Shown here piece after piece: positions 42,457 to 50,916 of a stretch of DNA of 53,181 nt. How positions within the stretch are numbered: position 1 is the first letter of the stretch; every line of letters starts with the position of its first letter. Origin of the DNA: a virus; the IMG/VR virus record IMGVR_UViG_3300034284_000679, positions 1 through 53,181 of that record; one strand, written 5' to 3'. The position numbers were made by a program, and so were the translations under genes. A model generated the notes under the pieces. The model saw nothing but the letters and a program-made list of their open reading frames with translations. It was not told the origin of the DNA and did not search any database.

Positions 42457-44507
42457 TACGAATTAACTTTTAATAATTGCGTAGCAACTGCTGATGGGTC
42501 TGTTTCATCAATAGTAATAATAGTGTTTCTAATCGATTCAATAATACCAGATTCAGATTCTATACTCAAACGAATTAAACCATCTGAAGTAGCAACTGCT
42601 AAAATTCTTAAATCGTTGATTGTAATAATACCAGTTGAGTAATTAATTGTACCTACACTTGGATTTATAACTTGCCTATTGGCGGTACTATCGTAATAAA
42701 TTGTTCTAATTGTTCCAACTTTAGTATCGATTACAGCCGATGCTGCAGCGTTATAACCATCACCACCTGTAATAGTAACAACTGCACGGCTATAGTCAGA
42801 GCCACGATTTGTCATTTTGATTTCAGTAATTCTACCATTTTGGATTACAGCCACAGCTGTTGCACCTACGCCATCTCCAGTAATTGTTACCGTTGGCACA
42901 GTTTGAAAACCATAGCCTGCGTTTGAAATTTCGATAGAAGAAATGCCGGTTGAAGATTGTGGAATTTCTTCAATGACAGCAGTACGACTAACACCACTAT
43001 TATCAACTGTAGTAAACTCCGATGAGGTCATTCTGTTTGTGATTGTGCCACGATGTAGTGGAACACCAAAATTAATAGTATAATTAGACGTTGTTCCTAC
43101 TTCTGGTTGGAATCTTTTTTGTAATCTAACAATCGTTTCTGAACCAATGATACCATTGAAGCTAACATTGTCAATTTCGTCTTGTAATTTCGAGAGAGCG
43201 AAAACACTATTAAATTTATTAAGGTAAGTATTTTTGTAACCAATGATTCCGTTCCTGATTAGAGTTCTTAATGTGTTTTCATTAAGAGATGTTTTTCTAT
43301 CATCATATTTCACAACCGAGTTTAAAATCAAATACAAATACTCGGGGTCACGAATTTCAGCGCTAACTGAAACAATGGCCTTTGGTTTAATAATCTCATT
43401 GATAATTCTTGTCTTTTCTGATTCTGTGATATAGTAGTTTTCTTTTGGTTTCAAAGAAATCAAAACTTTACCATAGATTGGTGGAATTTCATCTTCACCA
43501 CCCCATACTGATAATGAATCAATACTTGGATAATTCTTCTTAATGTAGGACTCATAGTCCACCTTAGTAACTAAACGATTCTGCGTGGCAAATTGAACTG
43601 GTGATGCTGATTTAATTTCATCAACTGTTTCTCTATCTGAGCCACCAGCTGCAACAGAGACAACTTGAATTACACCGGTACTGTAAGGGCCAATGGCAGA
43701 AGACATTCCGAAACCATCAACCTTGTTGGCTAAAGTGCCGTTTGTTGACAAATAGCCAACTGAAATTACAGAACCATCTTCAATCTTACGACCAACAGTT
43801 CCATTACCAAAATAGATTTGATATTTTCCGCCTTTAGATTCTTGCAAATAGAATACGGCAGAGTCAGCGCCAACATCCAAAATATCCGTCACTTTGTTAT
43901 AAACTGTGGTTGATGTATTACTTGTGGATGGATTTACTGATACAGTAATTGTGGATGTATCAATGTCCATATCAGGCAAAGTAAATATTGACTTTGGATT
44001 AGCACTCTCATCATAATTGAAAGTGTAATTCAATAACTGGCCTTCTTTGATTTCTAAATTCTCAAAGTAATAACTGGTGTCAGATTTTGTGACAGTAACG
44101 CCATTCATAACCACAAAACCAAAAATACGTTTATCTACCAACTTAGAATTAAAAACATATCCCTTTGGAATAGTTAATGTATCCAATGTTGTGTTACCAC
44201 TATTGATTGTTAGGTTGATAGTTGCTGTAGGTGCAGTTTTAGAATAAGGCACATAGCCTAATGTCTTGGCATGAGAAACCACAGAATCACGCAACAGGGC
44301 AGTATCTAAGAATGCCTCGTTGGCAACCATGTTTAGATAGTAGGCATTATAGTGTGTATTGTAAGCTAAAAGATTAACCAAAACATTTAAACCAGAACCC
44401 TCAAAATCATAATCTTGGAATTCAGTTTGTTGTTTTAGGAATGATTTTAGGTTGGTCTTGATTGTATCGAAATCAAGGTCTGTTACCTGTAAACGATTTT
44501 GTGCCAT
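42456..44507 (-). CDS. gp6: Baseplate wedge protein (gp6-like, Baseplate_J)
   Basis: The 683-aa protein is close to T4 gp6 (660 aa), the ring-forming wedge protein. The start, VTDLDFDTIKTNLKSFLKQQ, then TEFQDYDFEGSGLNVLVNLL and AYNTHYNAYYLNMVANEAFL, is a textbook gp6 N-terminus. The core has AAGGSDRETVDEIKSASPVQ, then TQNRLVTKVDYESYIKKNYP, the Baseplate_J signature. Residues about 525-620 form an added beta insert with SNAGYGFQTVPTVTITGDGV, also seen in neighbouring wedge proteins. gp25 lies directly upstream (TAA then ATG). Confidence 0.92.
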   Translation of the reverse strand: MAQNRLQVTDLDFDTIKTNLKSFLKQQTEFQDYDFEGSGLNVLVNLLAYNTHYNAYYLNMVANEAFLDTALLRDSVVSHAKTLGYVPYSKTAPTATINLTINSGNTTLDTLTIPKGYVFNSKLVDKRIFGFVVMNGVTVTKSDTSYYFENLEIKEGQLLNYTFNYDESANPKSIFTLPDMDIDTSTITVSVNPSTSNTSTTVYNKVTDILDVGADSAVFYLQESKGGKYQIYFGNGTVGRKIEDGSVISVGYLSTNGTLANKVDGFGMSSAIGPYSTGVIQVVSVAAGGSDRETVDEIKSASPVQFATQNRLVTKVDYESYIKKNYPSIDSLSVWGGEDEIPPIYGKVLISLKPKENYYITESEKTRIINEIIKPKAIVSVSAEIRDPEYLYLILNSVVKYDDRKTSLNENTLRTLIRNGIIGYKNTYLNKFNSVFALSKLQDEIDNVSFNGIIGSETIVRLQKRFQPEVGTTSNYTINFGVPLHRGTITNRMTSSEFTTVDNSGVSRTAVIEEIPQSSTGISSIEISNAGYGFQTVPTVTITGDGVGATAVAVIQNGRITEIKMTNRGSDYSRAVVTITGGDGYNAAASAVIDTKVGTIRTIYYDSTANRQVINPSVGTINYSTGIITINDLRILAVATSDGLIRLSIESESGIIESIRNTIITIDETDPSAVATQLLKVNS

Positions 44508-44912
44508 TTATCGTACTCGTTCTAAGAAAAATTGTATTGTTACTGGTTCGGTTCTGTTGACAATGAAAAATTCCATCGCAATCCTAAAACCATTCTTATC
44601 ATAATCTGGAAATACTTGTACCTTTGAGACACTAACTCTAGGCTCAAAGTTTTGAATTGTTTGCGTTATCTCACGTTGAATGAGAGTTGCCGATACTGGA
44701 TCCAAAGGCTCAAATAGTAACTTTTGGATATTACAACCAATTTCTGGTTGAAAAGGCACTTCATAATGCTGAGTCAGTACCAAATTCTTAATGGAATTGA
44801 TTACCGCCATCTCAGCAGTATGTTTATTGATATCTTTCCTGATTGGATGAATCTTAAAATTCAAATCCAAGTCACGATATTCTCTTACGGTTGTGGTTAT
44901 TCCTATTGCCAT
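44508..44912 (-). CDS. gp25: Baseplate wedge protein (gp25-like)
   Basis: The 134-aa protein equals T4 gp25 (132 aa) in size. It has the typical course DLDLNFKIHPIRKDINKHTA, INSIKNLVLTQHYEVPFQPE, IGCNIQKLLFEPLDPVSATL, then VQVFPDYDKNGFRIAMEFFI. The EIGC..QKLLFE stretch is the known gp25 core. In T4 it joins gp6 and gp53 in the inner wedge ring and is the start of sheath polymerisation. No lysozyme activity should be assumed despite old naming. It is followed at once by gp6. Confidence 0.92.
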   Translation of the reverse strand: MAIGITTTVREYRDLDLNFKIHPIRKDINKHTAEMAVINSIKNLVLTQHYEVPFQPEIGCNIQKLLFEPLDPVSATLIQREITQTIQNFEPRVSVSKVQVFPDYDKNGFRIAMEFFIVNRTEPVTIQFFLERVR

Positions 44913-44916
44913 TTTC

Positions 44917-44924
44917 TATTTATT
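44917..44924 (-). promoter_or_regulatory. AATAAATA late-promoter-like octamer before gp25
   Basis: AATAAATA ends four bases before the gp25 ATG (AATAAATAGAAAATG) and overlaps the end of the upstream gene. It is of late-box form but leaves no leader. Confidence 0.3.
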
Positions 44925-45781
44925 CAACCTATCCTATATAATAGTTTACTTGAGCCAATATAATTTTTAATTAAAAAGTCTTCTGTTTGACCTGTACTTC
45001 CAACACCACGAGCCTTTTTGTAGTCTGTAAGAATACTTAACGAATTCTTATAAAACTGCTCATCATGGACTCTGCGGTCATAGAAGATGGAGTTAGCAGA
45101 ATTAGCTGTGGTTGCTATGGCATTTACTGTGTTGAATGTCAGATTGGAAGTTCTAATGAATGGATCCATTTCGCTACCAGAACCTGAAATCGAAATACTA
45201 CTGTTAATCGTATTTGCATATGTGACCACAGTATTATAGATTGATATCAAATCATTAGCCACAAACAAGCTCGTAAAGTTGCCCATAATTGGTGCATTGT
45301 TGGATACACCTTCTGTTTGGTAAATTAATGAGACTACTGCTTTGCCTGTTTGAACGGCAGTCTCATAATGTGGTAAATTTGCAACACCTTGGTCAGATGA
45401 TACTGTTATAGAAGTTACACCTGAAATTCTGTTCGTGTGAGCAAGGAAGTCACCAGCTTGTGTGTTACCGGTTGCGCTATTACTGATGTAAGCAAAAGTG
45501 CTACGAATATGAGTCCACAGACCAGTCAAATTACCTGAGCCTTGTAGTGAGCTTGTAACATTCACCAAATTATTAGATACACTCCAAATATTACTTGTCA
45601 CATTAGCACAAGGATTAATAAAGTAACCACCAGTATCATTATTAGCTAAATCAGCAGCTTGCCAAGAAGTCAACATCTTCGGCATAGAATCTAGTGTCGT
45701 TCTCACTTCAGTAGATAATTCACTAATAACTGAATTGGTATCTACGTAGTTATAATTTAATCGGGAAAACAAAGAAGCCAT
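44924..45781 (-). CDS. Baseplate-cluster structural protein of 285 aa, unrecognised
   Basis: The 285-aa protein starts MASLFSRLNYNYVDTNSVIS. The first 100 residues are Asn/Ser rich with helices (TWQAADLANN-type composition), followed by GVTSITVSSDQGVANLPHYE. The C-terminal part (YDRRVHDEQFYKNSLSILTD, then FLIKNYIGSSKLLYRIG) is helical. I do not recognise the family. It sits between the spike protein and gp25 within an uninterrupted baseplate string, with an AAGGA Shine-Dalgarno, so a structural or assembly role in the central baseplate is likely. T4 has no obvious gene at this place. Confidence 0.6.
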   Translation of the reverse strand: MASLFSRLNYNYVDTNSVISELSTEVRTTLDSMPKMLTSWQAADLANNDTGGYFINPCANVTSNIWSVSNNLVNVTSSLQGSGNLTGLWTHIRSTFAYISNSATGNTQAGDFLAHTNRISGVTSITVSSDQGVANLPHYETAVQTGKAVVSLIYQTEGVSNNAPIMGNFTSLFVANDLISIYNTVVTYANTINSSISISGSGSEMDPFIRTSNLTFNTVNAIATTANSANSIFYDRRVHDEQFYKNSLSILTDYKKARGVGSTGQTEDFLIKNYIGSSKLLYRIG

Positions 45782-45791
45782 AATATATTCC

Positions 45792-46601
45792 TTAAATCAT
45801 TGGACCAGAAATTGGTGGAGAAGTTGGACCTTTAGCCATATGAATATGTGTGTCAAATATTTTTGTATTAATCATATCAGTCATCAATACGGCTGACATT
45901 GTGCCAAATGAACCAAGTGGTGCTTTAACTTGCACAGCAGCAGTCACAGAACCTGGAATAGCAATTGGAAAACCTACAGCTAAACCACCAAGTATAGAAA
46001 CAAAACCGGATGGTCCTGCATTTACACCCACGCCAGCTGCAACCCAATTTTCACTCGTAATGTTTGTTGCGGAGATACCACCATTAACTGATAGGTCACC
46101 CTCAAGTCTCATGTGGTCACCAGTAACTAACCTCAGAGAACCAAGAAAATCAGAACCACATCCAACAGTCATGTTACCATCGGCTAAAATTCTAGATTCA
46201 CCTTTAACAACTTGTGTGTAATCACCTTTAACAACTTGATTCAAATTGCCTTCAATCAATTCTGTTTTATTGCCCTTAATATTGACAATAGCATCACCTT
46301 CAATAGTGATGTTGCAAAATCCAGTAATGTGTACGTATTTGTTACCAGCAATGATTTCATAACCATCGCCTTCGATTTTATGTGTCTCATCACCATTAGA
46401 ATGCATTTCAATGAATGTACCTGTTCTGTGGTGAATGCGGATACGTTCACGGTCAAACGTATCATCCAATTCAAATAAGTGTCCCGATTTTGTTTGTGTA
46501 ACGTTATTGTCAGGATACTTTGGAGGATTTTCTACCGAAGCCTCAGACTCTCTTTGTCTCCAACTATAATCTGGTGGAGAATATTCATTAGTAATTGCCA
46601 T
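45792..46601 (-). CDS. Separate beta-helical central spike protein (gp5 C-terminal-like) with HxH tip
   Basis: The 269-aa protein has residues about 35-150 in short strand repeats, for example HHRTGTFIEMHSNGDETHKI, EGDAIVNIKGNKTELIEGNL, then NQVVKGDYTQVVKGESRILA. This is the triple-stranded beta-helix pattern of T4 gp5C and VgrG spikes. The C-terminus, KIFDTHIHMAKGPTSPPISG, has an HxH (H252, H254), the type of motif that binds an iron ion at the tip of P2 gpV and phi92 gp138 spikes. No lysozyme domain is present. It follows the OB-fold protein at 46607, so T4 gp5 appears split into two genes. Confidence 0.8.
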   Translation of the reverse strand: MAITNEYSPPDYSWRQRESEASVENPPKYPDNNVTQTKSGHLFELDDTFDRERIRIHHRTGTFIEMHSNGDETHKIEGDGYEIIAGNKYVHITGFCNITIEGDAIVNIKGNKTELIEGNLNQVVKGDYTQVVKGESRILADGNMTVGCGSDFLGSLRLVTGDHMRLEGDLSVNGGISATNITSENWVAAGVGVNAGPSGFVSILGGLAVGFPIAIPGSVTAAVQVKAPLGSFGTMSAVLMTDMINTKIFDTHIHMAKGPTSPPISGPMI

Positions 46602-46606
46602 ATTAT

Positions 46607-47725
46607 TTAAGCCAGTTTCGCATTAGTTGGGTCTGTGATATTAGCATTAGAAATAGCTGTTGCTTCTGTTGATGCTGTCAAAGACGATGTAGATGGCACC
46701 AATGAACTATATGCTGTAGGTGATGCCATGTAATTTGTAAATGCGGTTTCAGATGCTTTAATGTCGGCCGCACTTGATGGTGCCACAAGAACTGCACCTA
46801 ATTGTTGTGGTGTACTGGCCAAAATAGCACCTTGTTTAGCAACTTCCGCAATTTCAGTACCAACTTCATTAACAGCAGTGGCCAATTCTTTTAAATCAGA
46901 AACTAAACCAATATCAGCAAAACCTGTTGTAAAACCAGCAAGTAATGATTTATATAAGTTAGCCAAACATTGTTGAAATTCTGCTAATAATTTTGCAGGC
47001 AAGTTTAAGATGTATGCAATCATTGCTCTAATCTTTGCAACAATTTTTAAATAACCGGCAATTGTTTGATTAATGTCTTTAATAAAATCAGTAACTTTTT
47101 TTATTTCTCTTGCAATATTTTTAGCAATTTCAGTAAGTTTCAAAACTTCGCCAGACCTATCTGTAGCTCCAAGAGTCTTCAGTAAAGCAGCTATTGCAGC
47201 TTTAATTGCAGCAACAACTTCACTAAATTGTCTTGTTACAGCACCAACAACTCGGTCCGTTTCAATTGTAATATCACAAACGTGAATAAGTTTGTTGTTT
47301 GTTCTATCAACACCAGTGCCCGTGACAACACTTCTACCTGTTGGTGCAGTTGAGGGATAACCTACATTTCCCGCTGGATCACCGGCCGGTTTAACTGGTC
47401 TTTTTGCTGTTACCACAAGTTCTGGCACTTCTTCTTCAGATACAATACCAGGAATTACACCCATCACATAACCAAATTGTGCAGAATCAGGATCAGGAAA
47501 ATACACCAAAACCCAATCACCAAGTTTAGGTGCAGAAGCTTTATCAGAATTGTTTACTGCAAATAATGGCTGAAACCACGGCAACGTTGTAGTTGGAATT
47601 CTTTGTTTATCATCATCGTGTATTTCAATAACTCTAACCCTCAAACGATGCAGTTTTAATGGGTCATCAATATCTTCAATGATACCATGGTACATACCTT
47701 GGTGTTGTTTATATTCTGTCTTCAT
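46607..47725 (-). CDS. Spike base protein with gp5-type OB-fold, no lysozyme domain
   Basis: The 372-aa protein has an N-terminus (HQGMYHGIIEDIDDPLKLHR, then LRVRVIEIHDDD, LPWFQPLFAVN, LGDWVLVYFPDPDSAQFGYV) that is the OB-fold of T4 gp5/VgrG-type spike proteins (residues about 8-110). After a short Pro/Gly linker, residues about 165-330 are helical and Ala/Ile/Lys rich (NIAREIKKVTDFIKDINQTI). No lysozyme catalytic region of the T4 gp5 type is visible. It should bind the gp27-like hub directly upstream and carry the beta-helical spike directly downstream. The helical C-terminal half has no T4 counterpart. Confidence 0.75.
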   Translation of the reverse strand: MKTEYKQHQGMYHGIIEDIDDPLKLHRLRVRVIEIHDDDKQRIPTTTLPWFQPLFAVNNSDKASAPKLGDWVLVYFPDPDSAQFGYVMGVIPGIVSEEEVPELVVTAKRPVKPAGDPAGNVGYPSTAPTGRSVVTGTGVDRTNNKLIHVCDITIETDRVVGAVTRQFSEVVAAIKAAIAALLKTLGATDRSGEVLKLTEIAKNIAREIKKVTDFIKDINQTIAGYLKIVAKIRAMIAYILNLPAKLLAEFQQCLANLYKSLLAGFTTGFADIGLVSDLKELATAVNEVGTEIAEVAKQGAILASTPQQLGAVLVAPSSAADIKASETAFTNYMASPTAYSSLVPSTSSLTASTEATAISNANITDPTNAKLA

Positions 47726-49059
47726 TACTTAAACGATTCCATTTGTTTATCCATCTCCTGCTGATTTGCAGTAAATTCAGGTCTTTCGGTTGAATCTGTT
47801 ACCGCTTCCACAATGGTTTCAAACCTATTATGTCGTATCATATGTCTTGTAGCCAAAATAGCGTATTTGCCCTTTAACGTAATATCAAAATTATCTGTAT
47901 CATCTGAATCAAAACCTCTACGTGGTACATTTAGATACAATGTTTTTCCAGATGTTACCGCAAAGTTACCAGGAATAACCAGTCTTAATCGTTGACTCAC
48001 AAAATTTTGCAGAATTGATTCTCGTTGAAAAATGTATTGTTGAGGAGTGTCTTGATTCTGCAAAGGCTCTGGATCATTTTCATTAATGTATGCAGTAGTT
48101 TGTCGCTCAGTTGTATCCAAATAAAATATTTTTCTGGAGTTATTCATATCATAGTTACTATTACCATACTTCGTTTGAGATTTTGCTACAATTCTATTTG
48201 GATTAGCATGAGCCGAACCTTCGTATATATCATTGAAGGTGTAATTTGTTTTTTTCAACGTTCTAGTTACTGGATCAAAACCAACAACACTACCAGAATA
48301 TACACCAGCTCTAGTATTTTTTATGAAGTCTGATTGTGTCATTACTTGCATGTGTCTAACGCCAATCATTTCTTCATTTAATGTTCCATCGGGCAAGTTT
48401 TTAACAGAGAACGTCAAATTTAAAAGTGGTTCACTAGACATAATTGTATCTAATGTGCTTAAATTGTAACCATCATTGTTTTGAAAGAACATGAAATTCG
48501 GTTTAGAATTATTATTTAAAGCTCTTTTGACACACCATTGAATAGCATCAAATGGTTTTAAGTTTGGTATGACTACCTTATTCAAACCATTTGAAGCGTC
48601 ATAAACACCAGTTAATGTTACATTATCAGGTTTTAAATAATCCCTAATGATAGCCAAAATAATTTCAGTATATGTGCCTTCATAATAATGACTGACTCTT
48701 TGTTGCTCAGAGAAAATTAATTCTTCCGAAGAAAACTTTAAAATATAGCTCTCACTGGTTTGATTCATAGTCTTTCTATCAGTTTGGCTATGAACACGAT
48801 ACTTTCTTTTTATTGGAAAAAGGCCATCACCCTTGTCAATTTCCACCAACAAATATTCTGTTCCATCTAATAGTAATTTTTGTGATAAACCAATAGCATC
48901 GACAATCAACATATTGCCGGTTGCACATGGTGCCAACATACTATCATACAGGTTGATTTCTTCAAACATGCCACGTAAATCAACCGAACCAAATTTTGTT
49001 ACCAGATCCAATCTCTGAATATCAAAATCTGTAGGTTGTAGCAATTGGTTTTCGTTCAT
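47725..49059 (-). CDS. Baseplate hub protein (gp27-like)
   Basis: The 444-aa protein is similar in length to T4 gp27 (391 aa) and lies next to the OB-fold spike base, as gp27 acts with gp5. The course, VDLRGMFEEINLYDSMLAPC, then ATGNMLIVDAIGLSQKLLLD, RVHSQTDRKTMNQTSESYIL, and DAIQWCVKRALNNNSKPNFM, matches tail-hub proteins of the gp27/gpD class. By family, three copies form the cup between tail tube and spike. Overlap with gp53 upstream (ATGA) and TAATG to the next gene show tight coupling. The direct match to gp27 is weak in parts, hence moderate confidence. Confidence 0.7.
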   Translation of the reverse strand: MNENQLLQPTDFDIQRLDLVTKFGSVDLRGMFEEINLYDSMLAPCATGNMLIVDAIGLSQKLLLDGTEYLLVEIDKGDGLFPIKRKYRVHSQTDRKTMNQTSESYILKFSSEELIFSEQQRVSHYYEGTYTEIILAIIRDYLKPDNVTLTGVYDASNGLNKVVIPNLKPFDAIQWCVKRALNNNSKPNFMFFQNNDGYNLSTLDTIMSSEPLLNLTFSVKNLPDGTLNEEMIGVRHMQVMTQSDFIKNTRAGVYSGSVVGFDPVTRTLKKTNYTFNDIYEGSAHANPNRIVAKSQTKYGNSNYDMNNSRKIFYLDTTERQTTAYINENDPEPLQNQDTPQQYIFQRESILQNFVSQRLRLVIPGNFAVTSGKTLYLNVPRRGFDSDDTDNFDITLKGKYAILATRHMIRHNRFETIVEAVTDSTERPEFTANQQEMDKQMESFK

Positions 49060-49703
49060 ACAATGATATCAGCAATCACACGTTTAAATTCTTTTTCAAC
49101 AACATCAACTAATTCAGGTTTTAAAATTTTTATTGACCTTTTAGCATCATTAGCTTCAACTTCATATTCATAATATGTTTTAAACTCTTTGCCAATATCA
49201 ATCGTTATGGTATTACTATCAGGTAATGTATAAGTTGTTGTTGAAGATGCAACATTAGCATACGTTGCAGAATCGATTTCTTTTTTAATTATCGTAGATA
49301 TACCAGAAACTGGTTCTGTTTGTGTTTCAATTCGATAATAAGAATGTGTGGTTTGTACCGCCCATTCGTAACCTGTTTGACCGGCAGCTGCATTGGCAGA
49401 ATATTTAGCTTCAATGTATTTAATAACGTTTCTTTGTGTAAGAGGCCAATCATACATTGGATCAACAATGTCATTAAGATTCATAATAATCCAATGTTTT
49501 TCGGAAGAACCATAAATTTTAGCAGCAACAATTTCAGGTGTTTCACCATCTTCAACACTATACTCATAGTAAATAGAACTGTTTTTCTTAAACTCCTGTT
49601 CAAAAGAAAATCTTGTTGTGATGTTAGTTAAAACATCCAAAGATTCCATTTCGGAGTTTGGAGTATAATAAACTTTTGGGAAATGTTTAAAGTATTTTGC
49701 CAT
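49056..49703 (-). CDS. gp53: Baseplate wedge protein (gp53-like)
   Basis: The start at 49703 (MAKYFKHFPKVYYTPNSEME) is preferred, one base after the gp48 stop. The 215-aa protein is near T4 gp53 (196 aa). The stretch YEYSVEDGETPEIVAAKIYG, then SSEKHWIIMNLNDIVDPMYD, WPLTQRNVIKYIEAKY, is the conserved gp53 LysM-like core. By family it joins wedges in the baseplate inner ring and, with gp6 and gp25, completes ring closure. Residues about 120-180 (SYYRIETQTEPVSGIS) look like an insert. The C-terminal helix IKILKPELVDVVEKEFKRVI is typical. Confidence 0.85.
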   Translation of the reverse strand: MAKYFKHFPKVYYTPNSEMESLDVLTNITTRFSFEQEFKKNSSIYYEYSVEDGETPEIVAAKIYGSSEKHWIIMNLNDIVDPMYDWPLTQRNVIKYIEAKYSANAAAGQTGYEWAVQTTHSYYRIETQTEPVSGISTIIKKEIDSATYANVASSTTTYTLPDSNTITIDIGKEFKTYYEYEVEANDAKRSIKILKPELVDVVEKEFKRVIADIIV

Positions 49704-49704
49704 A

Positions 49705-50883
49705 TTAAACACCTCCATTAGCAATATCAAATTGATTTGGTGCGTTTTGTCTTAGTGTTGGATTGTAATAATTTTTAGTAATAATTTCGGTTTCTGTAAA
49801 TGACAAATCCAAACCAATACCAACTGGCATACCAGTTCCGCCTTTTGATGGTGAGTTGGAATCAATTGTTTCATAAGCTGCAAAAGTACCTGTTGGTGCA
49901 TAGTTTATATCTAGACCGGTTAGTACACAGGTTGAAACTTTTGGAATGTTCACATTTTCTTGGCCATTGTACATGAATTGAATATCAAATTCAGATGGTG
50001 GAACTAAAAATCTACCATAAGTACCATTCAATAATTCTGGTGCTTGGTGATATTTAAACATTTCAATAATGTCAATAACTTCTCTAGCCTCTCTTTGACT
50101 CCTTGGATAGAACATAAAAGAAAATCTAAATTGTCTAAATTGTGGCTTACTATAAATTAACTCTAATTGTGGATTCTGTGCAATCACACCACCAGTTGCC
50201 GAAGTCAATGCAGTAAAGAGTGGTCCTTGAGAACCACCAAATTTCGATGTTAAAGCTGCAACTGCAAAAGGAGACATGTTTTGAAGATTAACTCTGCCTG
50301 TTGCTTTATAATCATTGTAAGCATCTAAACCTGCCGCAGCACCTTGAGCAAGCGCACCCGGTATACCAAAAGCATCAGTTAGTGAAACGTCTGAATAACT
50401 CTGTTGATAATTAAAATTCAATGTGTCTGGCATATACAAGGCAATTGTATCTTTCGTTCTTTTAATGGAACGAAAGAGATTTCCTTCTTTCAATCTACCA
50501 AAGCCAGCATTTATTTCTTGACCAATAACATCACTAGCTTTATTCACATATTCATTATCAGCATTTGTTACAAGGCCTGATATGGAAGATGATACAACAG
50601 ATTTAATTTTTTCACCCACATTACTTAGTGCACCAGTCAATGTATTATTGTTATTTTTCTGAGCATTGGCAAGAACTGTTGGCATTGGACCAGAGTTATC
50701 ATAATTAGCTTCAAATTGTGTTCGTCTTTGGACATTGATAAAAAACATCATATAGTGTCCCTTATCTGTTGCGCCAAGGTCTATTGGATATCTTTTATTA
50801 TCGACACTATAAGAATTCAATGATTTGAAATTTCTTGTAGCGTCCGGTTTGAAATTTATGTCCGTTAAAGAGAAAAGTGCCAT
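49705..50883 (-). CDS. gp48: Baseplate tail-tube cap protein (gp48-like)
   Basis: The ATG at 50883 (MALFSLTDINFKPD) is preferred because it follows a TATAAATA box by 25 bases with AGGA in the leader; the longer frame runs into the gp4 region. The 392-aa protein is close to T4 gp48 (364 aa). The C-terminal part (QFRFSFMFYPRSQREAREVI, FDIQFMYNGQENVNIPKVST, then VLTGLDINYAPTGTFAAYET, GIGLDLSFTETEII) matches tail-tube-like baseplate proteins. In T4, gp48 and gp54 top the baseplate and start the tube. It is the first gene of the minus-strand late block here. Confidence 0.78.
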   Translation of the reverse strand: MALFSLTDINFKPDATRNFKSLNSYSVDNKRYPIDLGATDKGHYMMFFINVQRRTQFEANYDNSGPMPTVLANAQKNNNNTLTGALSNVGEKIKSVVSSSISGLVTNADNEYVNKASDVIGQEINAGFGRLKEGNLFRSIKRTKDTIALYMPDTLNFNYQQSYSDVSLTDAFGIPGALAQGAAAGLDAYNDYKATGRVNLQNMSPFAVAALTSKFGGSQGPLFTALTSATGGVIAQNPQLELIYSKPQFRQFRFSFMFYPRSQREAREVIDIIEMFKYHQAPELLNGTYGRFLVPPSEFDIQFMYNGQENVNIPKVSTCVLTGLDINYAPTGTFAAYETIDSNSPSKGGTGMPVGIGLDLSFTETEIITKNYYNPTLRQNAPNQFDIANGGV

Positions 50884-50908
50884 TTGTGGTCCTATAGAAT
50901 TTACTATA

Positions 50909-50916
50909 TATTTATA
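50909..50916 (-). promoter_or_regulatory. TATAAATA late promoter for gp48
   Basis: The exact T4 late octamer lies 25 bases before the gp48 ATG, with the leader containing AGGA. Its last base is also the first base of the divergent gp4 start codon. Confidence 0.65.

Noticed and set aside
46607-47725. Lysozyme domain expected from T4 gp5
   Set aside because: The region after the OB-fold is helical and Ala/Lys rich, and no lysozyme catalytic pattern was found in either spike gene.
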